64,000 nucleotides of DNA, from NCBI RefSeq assembly GCF_002208115.1, contig NZ_CP020946.1, forward strand, positions 744,001 to 808,000, in the 5' to 3' direction. Both the position numbers and the translations under genes were made by a program. Source of the DNA: Bdellovibrio bacteriovorus. GTDB taxonomy: Bacteria; Bdellovibrionota; Bdellovibrionia; Bdellovibrionales; Bdellovibrionaceae. Shown here in pieces: positions 1 to 7,968 of this stretch. How positions within the stretch are numbered: the stretch's first letter is position 1; the number at the start of each line of letters is the position of its first letter. The notes beneath the pieces were generated by a model. That model did no database searches and was not told where the DNA came from. It saw only the letters and a list, made by a program, of their open reading frames with translations.

Positions 1-1
1 G

Positions 2-994
2 GCTCGTCGTGAAGACGGTCAAATCAATCTGTCCCTGACTGCGGGGGGGACTCCGGGGGCGATGGACTTCTATAATGAGTTCTCGGACATCGATAAAAGC
101 AATCAGACCGATCAGCAGAAACAGCAGGCTTATCTGGAGCTGATTGAAAAGAACTATGGCGAAGTTTATTCTATGCGTATCGCACCGATGGAAGGCTTCT
201 GGGTTCGTCCGAATTGGGGTATTGCCCTGATTCCGGCTGATGTGTCGGTTGAAATGGCGATGCACCAGCAAGTCGGGCCTACGGTGAACACGACCGTCTA
301 TGCTGACACCACTCTGGCATTGTCTTATGCCGATGATGTCAAAGGAGTGGATCATGGTCGTCTTTCCTGGGGTGTGACCGGTAAATTTGTGAACCGTGGA
401 TTCTACAGCCGTCCGATCAGTTCCACGGATTTTGCCAACGGGGATGAGATCATTAAGAAAGAGGACATGCTGGAAGGCTACACGATTGATGCCGACATTG
501 GTTTCCTCTGGACTCCGGAATTGCCGGATTCAGGCTTGTGGTCGGTGCTTCGTCTGGCCAGCCCGACTGTGGGTTTGGTGGTTCGTAACGTTGCTGAAAC
601 CGGGTTTGGTTCTTCTTTGAAGCTCTTGAATAAAGAGGGCCAGAACGGGGAACCGGAGAAACTGTATCGTGTGGTGGATATCGGGACTCGCTGGGAATAC
701 CCAAGCATGTGGATCTTTGGTGGGCGCGGAGTTTTGGATGTGCGTGATCTTGGACACCCTGACTTTAACTGGAGAAAAGGTGTTCACCTTGGTTTTGAAT
801 TCGACTGGACAGTTTCCACCTGGTGGAAAGGTCACTACAGAGTGGGCCTGAAAGAGTCATTCTGGACAGCAGGTATTTCCGCAGAGCTGGGGATCTTCAA
901 TCTGGATTTCGCATCCTACGCGGATGACGTCGGCACCCGCAACACCCCGGTTGAAAGCCGCGTCTACATGACCCGCCTAAACCTCGACTTCTAA
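2..994 (+). CDS. Outer-membrane beta-barrel-like protein, 5' end outside window
   Basis: The frame is open from base 2 without a start codon, so this is the C-terminal part (330 codons visible) of a longer protein. The visible part alternates short hydrophobic and polar stretches rich in Gly, Tyr and Trp, as in transmembrane beta-strands, and ends in LNLDF, matching the terminal-Phe signal read by the BAM complex. The last 30 residues (ASYADDVGTRNTP, then RVYMTRL) align by eye with the ends of the barrels at 2054-3139 and 4120-5238, so the three look like one family. A bidirectional terminator follows, and the stop codon is the first base triplet of a 30-bp repeat. Substrate unknown; FadL/PorV-like by analogy with its neighbours. 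Confidence 0.75.
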   Translation, partial: ARREDGQINLSLTAGGTPGAMDFYNEFSDIDKSNQTDQQKQQAYLELIEKNYGEVYSMRIAPMEGFWVRPNWGIALIPADVSVEMAMHQQVGPTVNTTVYADTTLALSYADDVKGVDHGRLSWGVTGKFVNRGFYSRPISSTDFANGDEIIKKEDMLEGYTIDADIGFLWTPELPDSGLWSVLRLASPTVGLVVRNVAETGFGSSLKLLNKEGQNGEPEKLYRVVDIGTRWEYPSMWIFGGRGVLDVRDLGHPDFNWRKGVHLGFEFDWTVSTWWKGHYRVGLKESFWTAGISAELGIFNLDFASYADDVGTRNTPVESRVYMTRLNLDF

Positions 995-1021
995 AAGGTA
1001 CCTGCTTACTTTTGCAGAAGC
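992..1021 (+). repeat. Stop-codon-anchored 30-bp repeat, copy 1
   Basis: Starts at the TAA stop of the upstream barrel gene and reads TAAAAGGTACCTGCTTAC then TTTTGCAGAAGC. It is a perfect inverted copy of 1101-1130, so the two flank the terminator between two convergent genes. It contains the GGTACC palindrome. Confidence 0.8.
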
Positions 1022-1030
1022 TCTGCAGCA

Positions 1031-1069
1031 AAATAGAAAACGGCCCACTTTAGGGCCGTTTTGCTATTT
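1031..1069. terminator. Bidirectional intrinsic terminator
   Basis: A 10-bp perfect stem (AAAACGGCCC at 1037-1046, GGGCCGTTTT at 1053-1062) with a 6-base loop, extended by AAATAG/CTATTT around one bulge. T-rich on either strand, it lies between convergent genes and can serve both. Confidence 0.8.
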
Positions 1070-1100
1070 TTAAATCTGTATTTCGGACAAATGGCTCGAT

Positions 1101-1130
1101 GCTTCTGCAAAAGTAAGCAGGTACCTTTTA
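1101..1130 (-). repeat. Stop-codon-anchored 30-bp repeat, copy 2
   Basis: Exact reverse complement of 992-1021. On the minus strand it begins at the TAA stop of the lipoprotein gene 1128-1850, the same relation to a stop codon as copy 1. Confidence 0.8.
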
Positions 1131-1850
1131 TGGTTGCCATTGGGCTAGCAGGGCTTGGCCGATGGCGTTGATGTCTGCGGTGGACATGTCAATGCCGGCA
1201 CTAGCGGCTGCCTGGTTGATGTCGCCACAGATGTCAGAGTTGGCGTTGTTGGTTCCGCCACAAGTTACGGAATACACCGTCTGAATCGAAGAGCCGATAG
1301 CTTCGATTGCTTCCACAGCGGCAGGCGAGTTCGGATCAGCGATAATGTCGTTGATAGCGCCTTCAATCGCTGCTGTATCACAGCTTGCGATGTCACCACC
1401 ACAAGAGCCCAGATTCAGAAGTTCGGCGGCATTGGAAAGAGCCGTCGCACTTTTCGCCATGGCACCAATCAAAGCCAGACCTTTTTGACCGGACTGGTTG
1501 CAGTAGTTGGCGGTGTCGTTCACAAGACTAACATCGCCAAAGTTCAATGCGTTCAGCATATCTGTTGGACCGCCGCCTTCACTGATTGCAGTCAGGGCCG
1601 TAGACAGGTTGGCAGCAGAGGTGATGCCGGAGGAAATAAATCCAGCCGCACATCTTAATGTATAAGCGTTCGGGGAGGTGATCCCGTTGATTTTGCTCAT
1701 GCAGGCTTGGGCGGAAGCGGCATCTCGCGCTTCGTCCAGACAGAACTGGGCTTCGGCGATCATGTCTTTCTCAGTTTGTTCACCCTCACATCCCGTGAGA
1801 AGAGCTGCGCTCAATCCTAGAATCATGGTTGCGATTTTCTTCGAAAACAT
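1128..1850 (-). CDS. Predicted lipoprotein, Cys-rich, unknown function
   Basis: 240 residues. The N-terminus is a lipoprotein signal (MFSKK, hydrophobic core, lipobox LLTGC with Cys21), so the protein should be exported and lipidated. The mature part is small-residue rich (Ala, Ser, Gly, Asn) with about ten cysteines in spaced pairs, suggesting disulfides. I recognise no named domain. Its pattern (a Cys next to a Gly-Phe about 65-85 residues in, then repeated helical stretches ending in Cys) recalls the lipoprotein at 3149-4120, which sits in the same barrel cluster; the two may be distant paralogues. Convergent with the barrel gene at 2-994. Confidence 0.8.
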   Translation of the reverse strand: MFSKKIATMILGLSAALLTGCEGEQTEKDMIAEAQFCLDEARDAASAQACMSKINGITSPNAYTLRCAAGFISSGITSAANLSTALTAISEGGGPTDMLNALNFGDVSLVNDTANYCNQSGQKGLALIGAMAKSATALSNAAELLNLGSCGGDIASCDTAAIEGAINDIIADPNSPAAVEAIEAIGSSIQTVYSVTCGGTNNANSDICGDINQAAASAGIDMSTADINAIGQALLAQWQP

Positions 1851-2053
1851 CCTGGATACTCCTTGGTCTTAGGTACAGAGAACTTATCGGAATTCATCCG
1901 GGGTCCTTAACTCACAATCGACAATGGTCGTGAATTCGTAACGAATATGTAAGCAGGACCTTTGAATGTATTTTTCTGAAACGTCTCAATGTGATCCCCT
2001 GTTCGACCGATAAGGATGATGACTTGTTTCGATGTTTTTCAATCGGGGTATCT
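1851..2053. other. Divergent intergenic region
   Basis: About 200 bp between divergent genes, so it should hold promoters for both. Visible: a small dyad ATTCG-TAA-CGAAT at 1934-1946, and at 1949-1964 a sequence (GTAAGCAGGACCTTTG) resembling the core of the 30-bp repeat with one base missing. No convincing -35/-10 pair was picked. Confidence 0.4.
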
Positions 2054-3139
2054 ATGAAAAGGATTTTGTGGATAACGCTCATTCAAATGTTTCTTTTGAT
2101 GGTATTCACGCCGGAAGTGAATGCACGTGAGCGTCATAATTTTTATAGTGGTGTGCGCTGCCTGGGAATGGGCGGAGCCTGTCTGGCTGTAACCAATGAT
2201 GAAACCGCTTTGCTGGTGAATCCGGCAGCGCTGGGTAAACTGCGTGATTTCTATGGGACGATCTTCGATCCTGAAATTGAATTTGGTTCAGAGACTCAGG
2301 GCTTCTATGCGGATCAGTCTTTTTCAAATCCCTACAGCTTAGAGGACGTGCTGGGCGCATTGGATAAAAAACGCGGCACTCCCTATCATGCAAAACTTCA
2401 GGTGTTCCCGTCCTTCGTGGGCAGAAATTTCGGAGTGGGGATCTATGGTAACTACACTCTGGATGCCACGATGGCGGCCGATGGCAGCACCGTCGATGCT
2501 TATTATCGCAATGACCTGGCATTCGTTCTGGGCTTTAACTTCCGCTTCTTTGATGGACGCGTGAAGCTGGGCTTCAACACCAAACTGATCAGTCGGGTGG
2601 AAGTGGATGATCCGGTTCTTTCTGCGACGGGCCCGATGAGTTATGACTCCATCGCCAGTGAAGGTGTGGGGCTTTCAACAGATGTGGGTTTGATTCTGGC
2701 GGCACCGTGGAAAATGATTCCGACATTGTCGGCAGTTGTTCGTGATGTGGGTGGCACCAGCTTCGATCAGGCCCATGGTGTCCGATTAGACACAGCCAAC
2801 CGTCCCAATTTGGTGAAGCAGGACATTGATGTCGCAGCAGCAATCTTTCCGATTCATTCTAATTACGTTCGCTCTGCTTGGACGGTGGAGTACCGTGGCT
2901 TATTAACATCAGGGGATGAAGAGGACAAAGCCAAATTGATCCACGGCGGTCTCGAATTGAACTTCGGGGATGTGGTTTTTGCCCGTGCCGGATATAATCA
3001 AAGATATTGGACCGCTGGTATGGAGCTCGCCTCCGAACGTTTTCAGTGGCAGTTTGCCACCTACGGCGAAGAGATCGGCACCTCAGATTCACCCAAAGAA
3101 GACAGACGATACACCGTCAAGTTCGCATACCGGTTTTAA
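2054..3139 (+). CDS. FadL/PorV-like outer-membrane barrel protein
   Basis: 361 residues from the ATG at 2054; an in-frame extension to 1991 is possible, but the signal peptide (MKRILWITLIQMFLLMVF, cleavage near VNA-RE) begins at 2054. After the signal, residues about 30-60 carry the motif LGMGGACLAV...NPAALGKL, typical of FadL, PorV and related barrels whose N-terminus plugs the pore. The rest is strand-rich and ends VKFAYRF with a terminal Phe. Expected in the outer membrane; the family moves hydrophobic compounds or acts as a secretion accessory, and which applies here cannot be read. Followed after 9 bp by a lipoprotein and then a second barrel, probably one operon. Confidence 0.8.
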   Translation: MKRILWITLIQMFLLMVFTPEVNARERHNFYSGVRCLGMGGACLAVTNDETALLVNPAALGKLRDFYGTIFDPEIEFGSETQGFYADQSFSNPYSLEDVLGALDKKRGTPYHAKLQVFPSFVGRNFGVGIYGNYTLDATMAADGSTVDAYYRNDLAFVLGFNFRFFDGRVKLGFNTKLISRVEVDDPVLSATGPMSYDSIASEGVGLSTDVGLILAAPWKMIPTLSAVVRDVGGTSFDQAHGVRLDTANRPNLVKQDIDVAAAIFPIHSNYVRSAWTVEYRGLLTSGDEEDKAKLIHGGLELNFGDVVFARAGYNQRYWTAGMELASERFQWQFATYGEEIGTSDSPKEDRRYTVKFAYRF

Positions 3140-3148
3140 GGATGAAGC

Positions 3149-4120
3149 ATGAAAAGTGTTAAACAAGCTTTCATAATTCTGCTGAGCCTGGTACTGACCA
3201 CCTCCTGTGCCCAGCCAAATCTGCTGACCGATGTCTCGGACACCGATTCAGACGATGCACTTTACTATGAGGCCAAGAAAAAGCTCGATGCTCTGGAGTG
3301 GGACGAAGCCATTGATATTATCGAAAATCAACTGTCGCCTTCTTACGCTGCGAAAGTCAGCGTGAAGGAAACTTTGGCCGGAGCTTATGCCGGCAAATGC
3401 GGCTTTACTTTCGTGGATATCATCAGCGGCATGCAAAACAGCCCGTCTGCGAATATCTTCCCGTTCTTTGTTTCGATTTTCGGGGGCAATACACTTGATA
3501 CCGCTTCCTGTGATCAGGCGATTTCCATTATTTCGAGTTTGGGTACGGTTTTGCAGCGCACGCAGGATCAGAATCTTTTCATGACCATTCTGGGAATTGC
3601 CCGGATAGGAACCACCTTGGGTGCTAAGTTGGATCCAACCAATGACGGCGTCGCTGACGGTGTCTATAATACGGACTTCAGTGTCTGCCATAACTATTCG
3701 GGTGCGCCGGGCACCGCCACAGCCACCGATGGCTGGGAACAACCCGGCCCAAGTCCGCAGAATCCACTGGCAATCCCGGCACCGGTTGTGGCGCCAACTC
3801 GTTCAGTCACTGACACCGAAGCCAAAAAAGTGGCCTCTGGAATTGGCCTGATTTTTGAGAACATTTCCGCGCTGGCCTCTGTACTTTCCGGTGACAATTC
3901 CACGCTGACAGCTTTGCAGGATGCGCTCACTCAGTGCGAGGATGTGGCCGGGGCCGGCAACTGCACCGCGACCAATGAGGCGGCGGTGACTCCGGAACTG
4001 CTCTACACAATCCGCGTGCTGATGGATGCCAACGGCATGGGGTTTGGGACTTGTGATCCTACTAAAGTTTATCCTGACGCGGCGGCATGCTGCCCTCGTC
4101 TGAAGATTCCGGGGTTCTGA
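3149..4120 (+). CDS. Predicted lipoprotein of the barrel cluster
   Basis: 323 residues. Signal peptide with lipobox LTTSC (Cys20) predicts a lipoprotein. A good Shine-Dalgarno (AAGGATG) lies just before the ATG. The first 60 mature residues (YYEAKKKLDALEWDEAIDII) look like one TPR-type helical hairpin; the middle carries several Cys residues and a Pro-rich linker near 195-215, and the last residues have a second Cys group ending in ACCPRLKIPGF. No named family recognised. Its stop codon overlaps the next start by one base, so it is translationally coupled to the barrel gene at 4120. Likely a periplasmic partner of the barrels (inference from position). Confidence 0.8.
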   Translation: MKSVKQAFIILLSLVLTTSCAQPNLLTDVSDTDSDDALYYEAKKKLDALEWDEAIDIIENQLSPSYAAKVSVKETLAGAYAGKCGFTFVDIISGMQNSPSANIFPFFVSIFGGNTLDTASCDQAISIISSLGTVLQRTQDQNLFMTILGIARIGTTLGAKLDPTNDGVADGVYNTDFSVCHNYSGAPGTATATDGWEQPGPSPQNPLAIPAPVVAPTRSVTDTEAKKVASGIGLIFENISALASVLSGDNSTLTALQDALTQCEDVAGAGNCTATNEAAVTPELLYTIRVLMDANGMGFGTCDPTKVYPDAAACCPRLKIPGF

Positions 4121-5238
4121 TGATGAAGTTCCTGGCGTCTTTCATTCTTTTGCTTCTGGGTCTGTCAGCGCAGGCGCAGGAAATCAATCAGATGTATCGT
4201 CCTATCCGCTCTCTGGGGATGGGGGGTACAATGCTGACGACAGTTCATGGGTCGGAGGCGCTGTTTTCAAATCCGGCGGCGATGGGTAAAATCGAGGGTC
4301 TTGATATTCATCTTCTCAGCGTGGGCTTGGGGGGACGAGTGCCAAGCACTGAGGACCTTGATGCCATCGAAGGAATCGACTCCAATGACCCGTCCACTTA
4401 CAACGACCTGTTTGGACGCCGTCTGCATTTCCTGGGAACGGGAAGTGCCGCGATTGCTTTACCCTACATAGGCTTTGGCTATTACACCGACTATACTCTT
4501 TCTTTGGAATTGCATAACCCCGGCTATCCCGAGTTCACGACGTACTTCCGCAACGACTCGGCTTATTATATCGGCGGAGCTTATCCGCTGGGACCGAAGA
4601 CCTTCCTGGGCCTGGCAATGAAGCGCGTGAATCGCTGGGGTGGAGACGTGCAAGAGCTGGGTCTGACGACCGTGGCCAACGCGGGTGACATCAACGCCAT
4701 CATGGACGAATTTGAAAACAAGGGTACCGGCTATGGCGTGGACATCGCCTTGCTGACTCAGGCGGACACTCCGCTGAATCCAACCCTGACCGTGGTGTGG
4801 AAAGATGTGGGTAACACGGCTTTCGAAAAAACTGCCGGGGCGGATGCTCCGTCGCATATTCCTCAGAATCTGGGGGCGGGGGTGTCCCTGGGCTTTGATC
4901 TTCCGGGTCTTGATTGGATTGTGGCTCTGGAAGGCCAGCACCTTTTGGATCCGGACATACAGATCGGAAAAAAGTTGCATTTGGGGACTGAGATTTCAAT
5001 TCCGTTCCTGGATATCCGCGCTGGTATCAATCAGGGGTATTTCTCCTATGGTGCAGGCTTTGATTTCTTTATTTTCCGTCTTGATGCTGCAAGTTACACA
5101 GAGGAGCTGGGTGTTTACCCGGGCCAGAGTGCTGACAATCGCATCATGGTGGGCCTCAGCATTGATTTAAGCTTTGATGCTAACTTCAAATTCACGGATA
5201 ATAGCGGCAAGAAGAGAAAACTGAAACAACGCCGGTAA
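4120..5238 (+). CDS. FadL/PorV-like outer-membrane barrel protein, basic C-terminal tail
   Basis: 372 residues if translation starts at the ATG overlapping the upstream stop; the next codon is also ATG. Signal peptide MKFLASFILLLLGLSAQAQ, then LGMGGTMLTTVHGSEALFSNPAAMGK, the same signature as the 2054-3139 barrel, and a strand-rich body. The final strand (IMVGLSIDLSFD) matches the end of the relatives, but about 20 further residues follow, ending GKKRKLKQRR. A basic non-aromatic end is unusual for a BAM substrate. The 4087 upstream start is rejected because it lies before the signal peptide and inside the lipoprotein gene. Confidence 0.8.
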   Translation: MMKFLASFILLLLGLSAQAQEINQMYRPIRSLGMGGTMLTTVHGSEALFSNPAAMGKIEGLDIHLLSVGLGGRVPSTEDLDAIEGIDSNDPSTYNDLFGRRLHFLGTGSAAIALPYIGFGYYTDYTLSLELHNPGYPEFTTYFRNDSAYYIGGAYPLGPKTFLGLAMKRVNRWGGDVQELGLTTVANAGDINAIMDEFENKGTGYGVDIALLTQADTPLNPTLTVVWKDVGNTAFEKTAGADAPSHIPQNLGAGVSLGFDLPGLDWIVALEGQHLLDPDIQIGKKLHLGTEISIPFLDIRAGINQGYFSYGAGFDFFIFRLDAASYTEELGVYPGQSADNRIMVGLSIDLSFDANFKFTDNSGKKRKLKQRR

Positions 5239-5244
5239 TCCTGA

Positions 5245-7968
5245 ATGCTGAAAGTAATTTCCATTGAAAGCAGATCTCAGATTTCTGAGATCTTCGCCAA
5301 TTACAATCCCCGCGAGCAATCCTGGCTCGTGTCGGATCTGCGCACCAAATTTGAACTTCAGCAAAAAATCCTGGGCCGTGATGGCCAGTACATCGATGAA
5401 TCCGTTCTGCGTGCCAGTGACCTGTGGAAGATGCTGCTAAAGCGTCTGGATCCGGGGCTTCGTCTGGTCAGTGATCCGTTTGCGCGCTCGCTTCTGCGCA
5501 CAATCATGGATGAACACGCCGATGTTCTGGGTGTGAATTCCTCTGCCGAAGACACTGTGTTTAGTTATATCGATCAGATGGCGGCTGTCATCTTTCACCC
5601 GGAAGGCACTGAACGTCTGAAGGAGTGGTTTGAAAGCCACTCGGAAGCTCAGAACCGTTGGCAGGAATGGTATCTGCGCGCGCGACTTTGCGCGAAGATG
5701 CTGGTCGATGGACACCGTGTGATCACAGCCGACTGGATCACCGCGTACCTGCAAACCTTCCCTGATCTGGAAAGAGTCTGGAGCATGCCCTTGATCGTGG
5801 ATCTCAGCGGAGAGATCACGCGGGTGGAGGCTGAGCTGCTGCAGGCGCTTTCCCGTTCGGTTGATGTCGTGGTGCTAGAACCAACCCCTGCCTGGCGGTC
5901 GGACTTCCACTTCCTGTTGCAACCTTATGAAGACCTGCGTGCGATGAGCACGGCAGTGCAAAAGCTTCCGGCGGTGGTGCGTGGGGAAAAGAAATCCGAA
6001 GTTCTGCGTTTCTCAGGGATGCTGGCTGAAATCAAACACAGTGTCGGGCAGGTTCGTCAGTGGCTGGATCAGGGCATTGCCGCTGAAAATATCGCCGTTA
6101 TTGCCCCGGACATTGAAACCTATTGGCCGGTGCTTCAGGCGTATCTGGCTGAAGAGGGCATTCCCGCGCAAAAAGACATCACTCACAAGGCACAAAGCCT
6201 GCCTTCGGTGACCCGTTGGCTGGCACTGCTCAGATCCAAAAGCGGCCGACTATCGACTTCGGATCTGGAGATTTCATTCTTTGAAAAAGAAGAGGCCCAA
6301 CAACTGCGCTACGAGGAGTTCCGGTCCCTGTTTAAGAGCCTCTATGTCAATGAGGATCTGGCGCGCAATGAAATCGTGCATAAGGTCTTTTTCGAACAGA
6401 TGGATCTGGGCGGTTTCTTAAAGCGCGATGAATTTGTCGCTAAAGCTTTGTTGTCCTGGAATTCCGATGAAACCGATATCGTGCAGGTTGTTTTGCGTGA
6501 ACTTCTGCAAAACGCTGTGGCCGGCACATCCCTGACCTGGAAAGAATGGTTGAGCTATCTTGAAAGCATCGTCGCTGCCAAGGAATACACTTTGGAAAAA
6601 GGCGAGCCTCGCGGGATCATGGTGACGAAACTGATGTCGGCCCACAGTGAAAAAGCCCGTCGTCGTATTTTCGTGGGCTTGACTGATGAAGCCCTGAAGG
6701 GTCGCAACAAGACCCAGCTTTCAGGACAAGACTATTTTGAACTGGCCAAAGACATTGGATTCTATCTGGACAATCCGGATCAAAGCGATCTGGAGTTTGA
6801 GTTGCGTTTGCTGGCAGAAGCGGAAAGTGATGAAGACCTTTATTGCTTCGGCGCCACGGACTTAAGCGGTTCCCTGTGTTCACCGGCCACTTTCTGGATG
6901 AGCCTGCAGGGCGAGCACGAAAAGCTGACGGTGCCTCTGGAAACCCGCTGGGACGAATTGCAACACTCGACACAGCGGGGGGAGCGTCCGCTGCTGGCTG
7001 GAAGAAAAGAGCTGGTAGAACAAAGAATCCTTCAGGATCTGGGCAAAGTTCCCTTTGCCACAATTACATCGCCAGAATTGCCACGCATTTCGGCGTCGGC
7101 GGTGGAAAGCTTCCTGGAGTGTCCGTTTATCTTCGCGGCACAAAGATATTTCAAATTAAAAGACCTGCCGGACATTGATCTGGATGTGGATCATCGCACC
7201 CGCGGGCAGTTAGCCCATGCCATCTTTGAAAAGCTGACGATTGAGCCCATGCGCTTTGACTGGAAGGTTGAAGAGCTGGATCAGTTGCTTGAAACCGTGC
7301 GGGTAGAAAAGAAGCTGGTGTTCGCAGACGAGCGTCTGTGGATGCCGCTGAAAAAGAAACACGTACAACTGGGTCTGCGCTTCCTGGATTTTGAAAAGCG
7401 CTGGCGCGAGGAGTTTAAGAAAACCCGCACCATCGGACGCGAAAAACGTTTTGAGTTTTATCTGGACCCGCAGTCCGGGGATGTTTCCACTGAAGCCCGC
7501 GACAACTGCTTCCGCATTTCGGGGCAGATTGACCGAATCGACAGCGATGGCGGCCAGCAGCTGGTGGTGGTGGATTACAAAAGTTCTTCGGGCGGGATTT
7601 CCGCCCATGGTTCGTGGTTGAAGAATCGTGAGTTGCAGCTGCTGTTCTATATGTGGGTTCTGGAAAAGGGCCTGGTGCAGGACGTGCAAGGTGAAGTCAT
7701 CGGATTGTTCTATTATGTTTTCAGAAACTTTGAGCGCAAGGGCTTCAAGGTCGATGACCTGGCCGGCGTTCTTTACCCGGCCAACAAACGCAAGGACAAA
7801 AACGCCACCTTCGAGGCCAAAGAACGCTATCTGACCGAGTTCAGCCAGATTCTGATGACGACTTTGGGCCGCATCAAGAATGGTGAATGTGATGCGAAGC
7901 CGGCTGATTTCAAAACCTGTACTAGCTGTGAGTGGAGGCGACAATGTCGGGCACCACACCTGAATTAA
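5245..7968 (+). CDS. addB: AddB-like subunit of helicase-nuclease
   Basis: 907 residues. The C-terminal 300 residues are a RecB/AddB-type PD-(D/E)XK nuclease: QIDRID and the active-site VVDYKSS near residue 777. Cysteines at about 626, 892, 895 and 901 (ECPF and TCTSCEWRRQC) match the four-Cys iron-sulfur cluster of AddB. The N-terminal part looks like the inactivated helicase fold of AddB; I see no Walker A at its start, where many AddB proteins keep one. With AddA it should process double-strand DNA ends for RecA-dependent repair. ATG at 5245 follows the barrel gene by 6 bp. It overlaps addA by 25 bp, so the two are coupled. Confidence 0.88.
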   Translation: MLKVISIESRSQISEIFANYNPREQSWLVSDLRTKFELQQKILGRDGQYIDESVLRASDLWKMLLKRLDPGLRLVSDPFARSLLRTIMDEHADVLGVNSSAEDTVFSYIDQMAAVIFHPEGTERLKEWFESHSEAQNRWQEWYLRARLCAKMLVDGHRVITADWITAYLQTFPDLERVWSMPLIVDLSGEITRVEAELLQALSRSVDVVVLEPTPAWRSDFHFLLQPYEDLRAMSTAVQKLPAVVRGEKKSEVLRFSGMLAEIKHSVGQVRQWLDQGIAAENIAVIAPDIETYWPVLQAYLAEEGIPAQKDITHKAQSLPSVTRWLALLRSKSGRLSTSDLEISFFEKEEAQQLRYEEFRSLFKSLYVNEDLARNEIVHKVFFEQMDLGGFLKRDEFVAKALLSWNSDETDIVQVVLRELLQNAVAGTSLTWKEWLSYLESIVAAKEYTLEKGEPRGIMVTKLMSAHSEKARRRIFVGLTDEALKGRNKTQLSGQDYFELAKDIGFYLDNPDQSDLEFELRLLAEAESDEDLYCFGATDLSGSLCSPATFWMSLQGEHEKLTVPLETRWDELQHSTQRGERPLLAGRKELVEQRILQDLGKVPFATITSPELPRISASAVESFLECPFIFAAQRYFKLKDLPDIDLDVDHRTRGQLAHAIFEKLTIEPMRFDWKVEELDQLLETVRVEKKLVFADERLWMPLKKKHVQLGLRFLDFEKRWREEFKKTRTIGREKRFEFYLDPQSGDVSTEARDNCFRISGQIDRIDSDGGQQLVVVDYKSSSGGISAHGSWLKNRELQLLFYMWVLEKGLVQDVQGEVIGLFYYVFRNFERKGFKVDDLAGVLYPANKRKDKNATFEAKERYLTEFSQILMTTLGRIKNGECDAKPADFKTCTSCEWRRQCRAPHLN

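Noticed and set aside
1155-1658. A 167-codon plus-strand frame opposite the lipoprotein
   Set aside because: The minus-strand gene has a signal peptide and lipobox; this frame has neither motif nor ribosome site.
1949-1964. A possible fourth copy of the 30-bp repeat
   Set aside because: Only about 15 bases match, one base is deleted, and it is not at a stop codon; chance cannot be excluded.
4459-4999. Antisense frames over the barrel gene
   Set aside because: No start signals and odd composition; the plus strand encodes the barrel.
5245-5364. A plus-strand start for addB further downstream
   Set aside because: The ATG at 5245 gives a continuous N-terminus. No better ribosome site was seen inside the gene.
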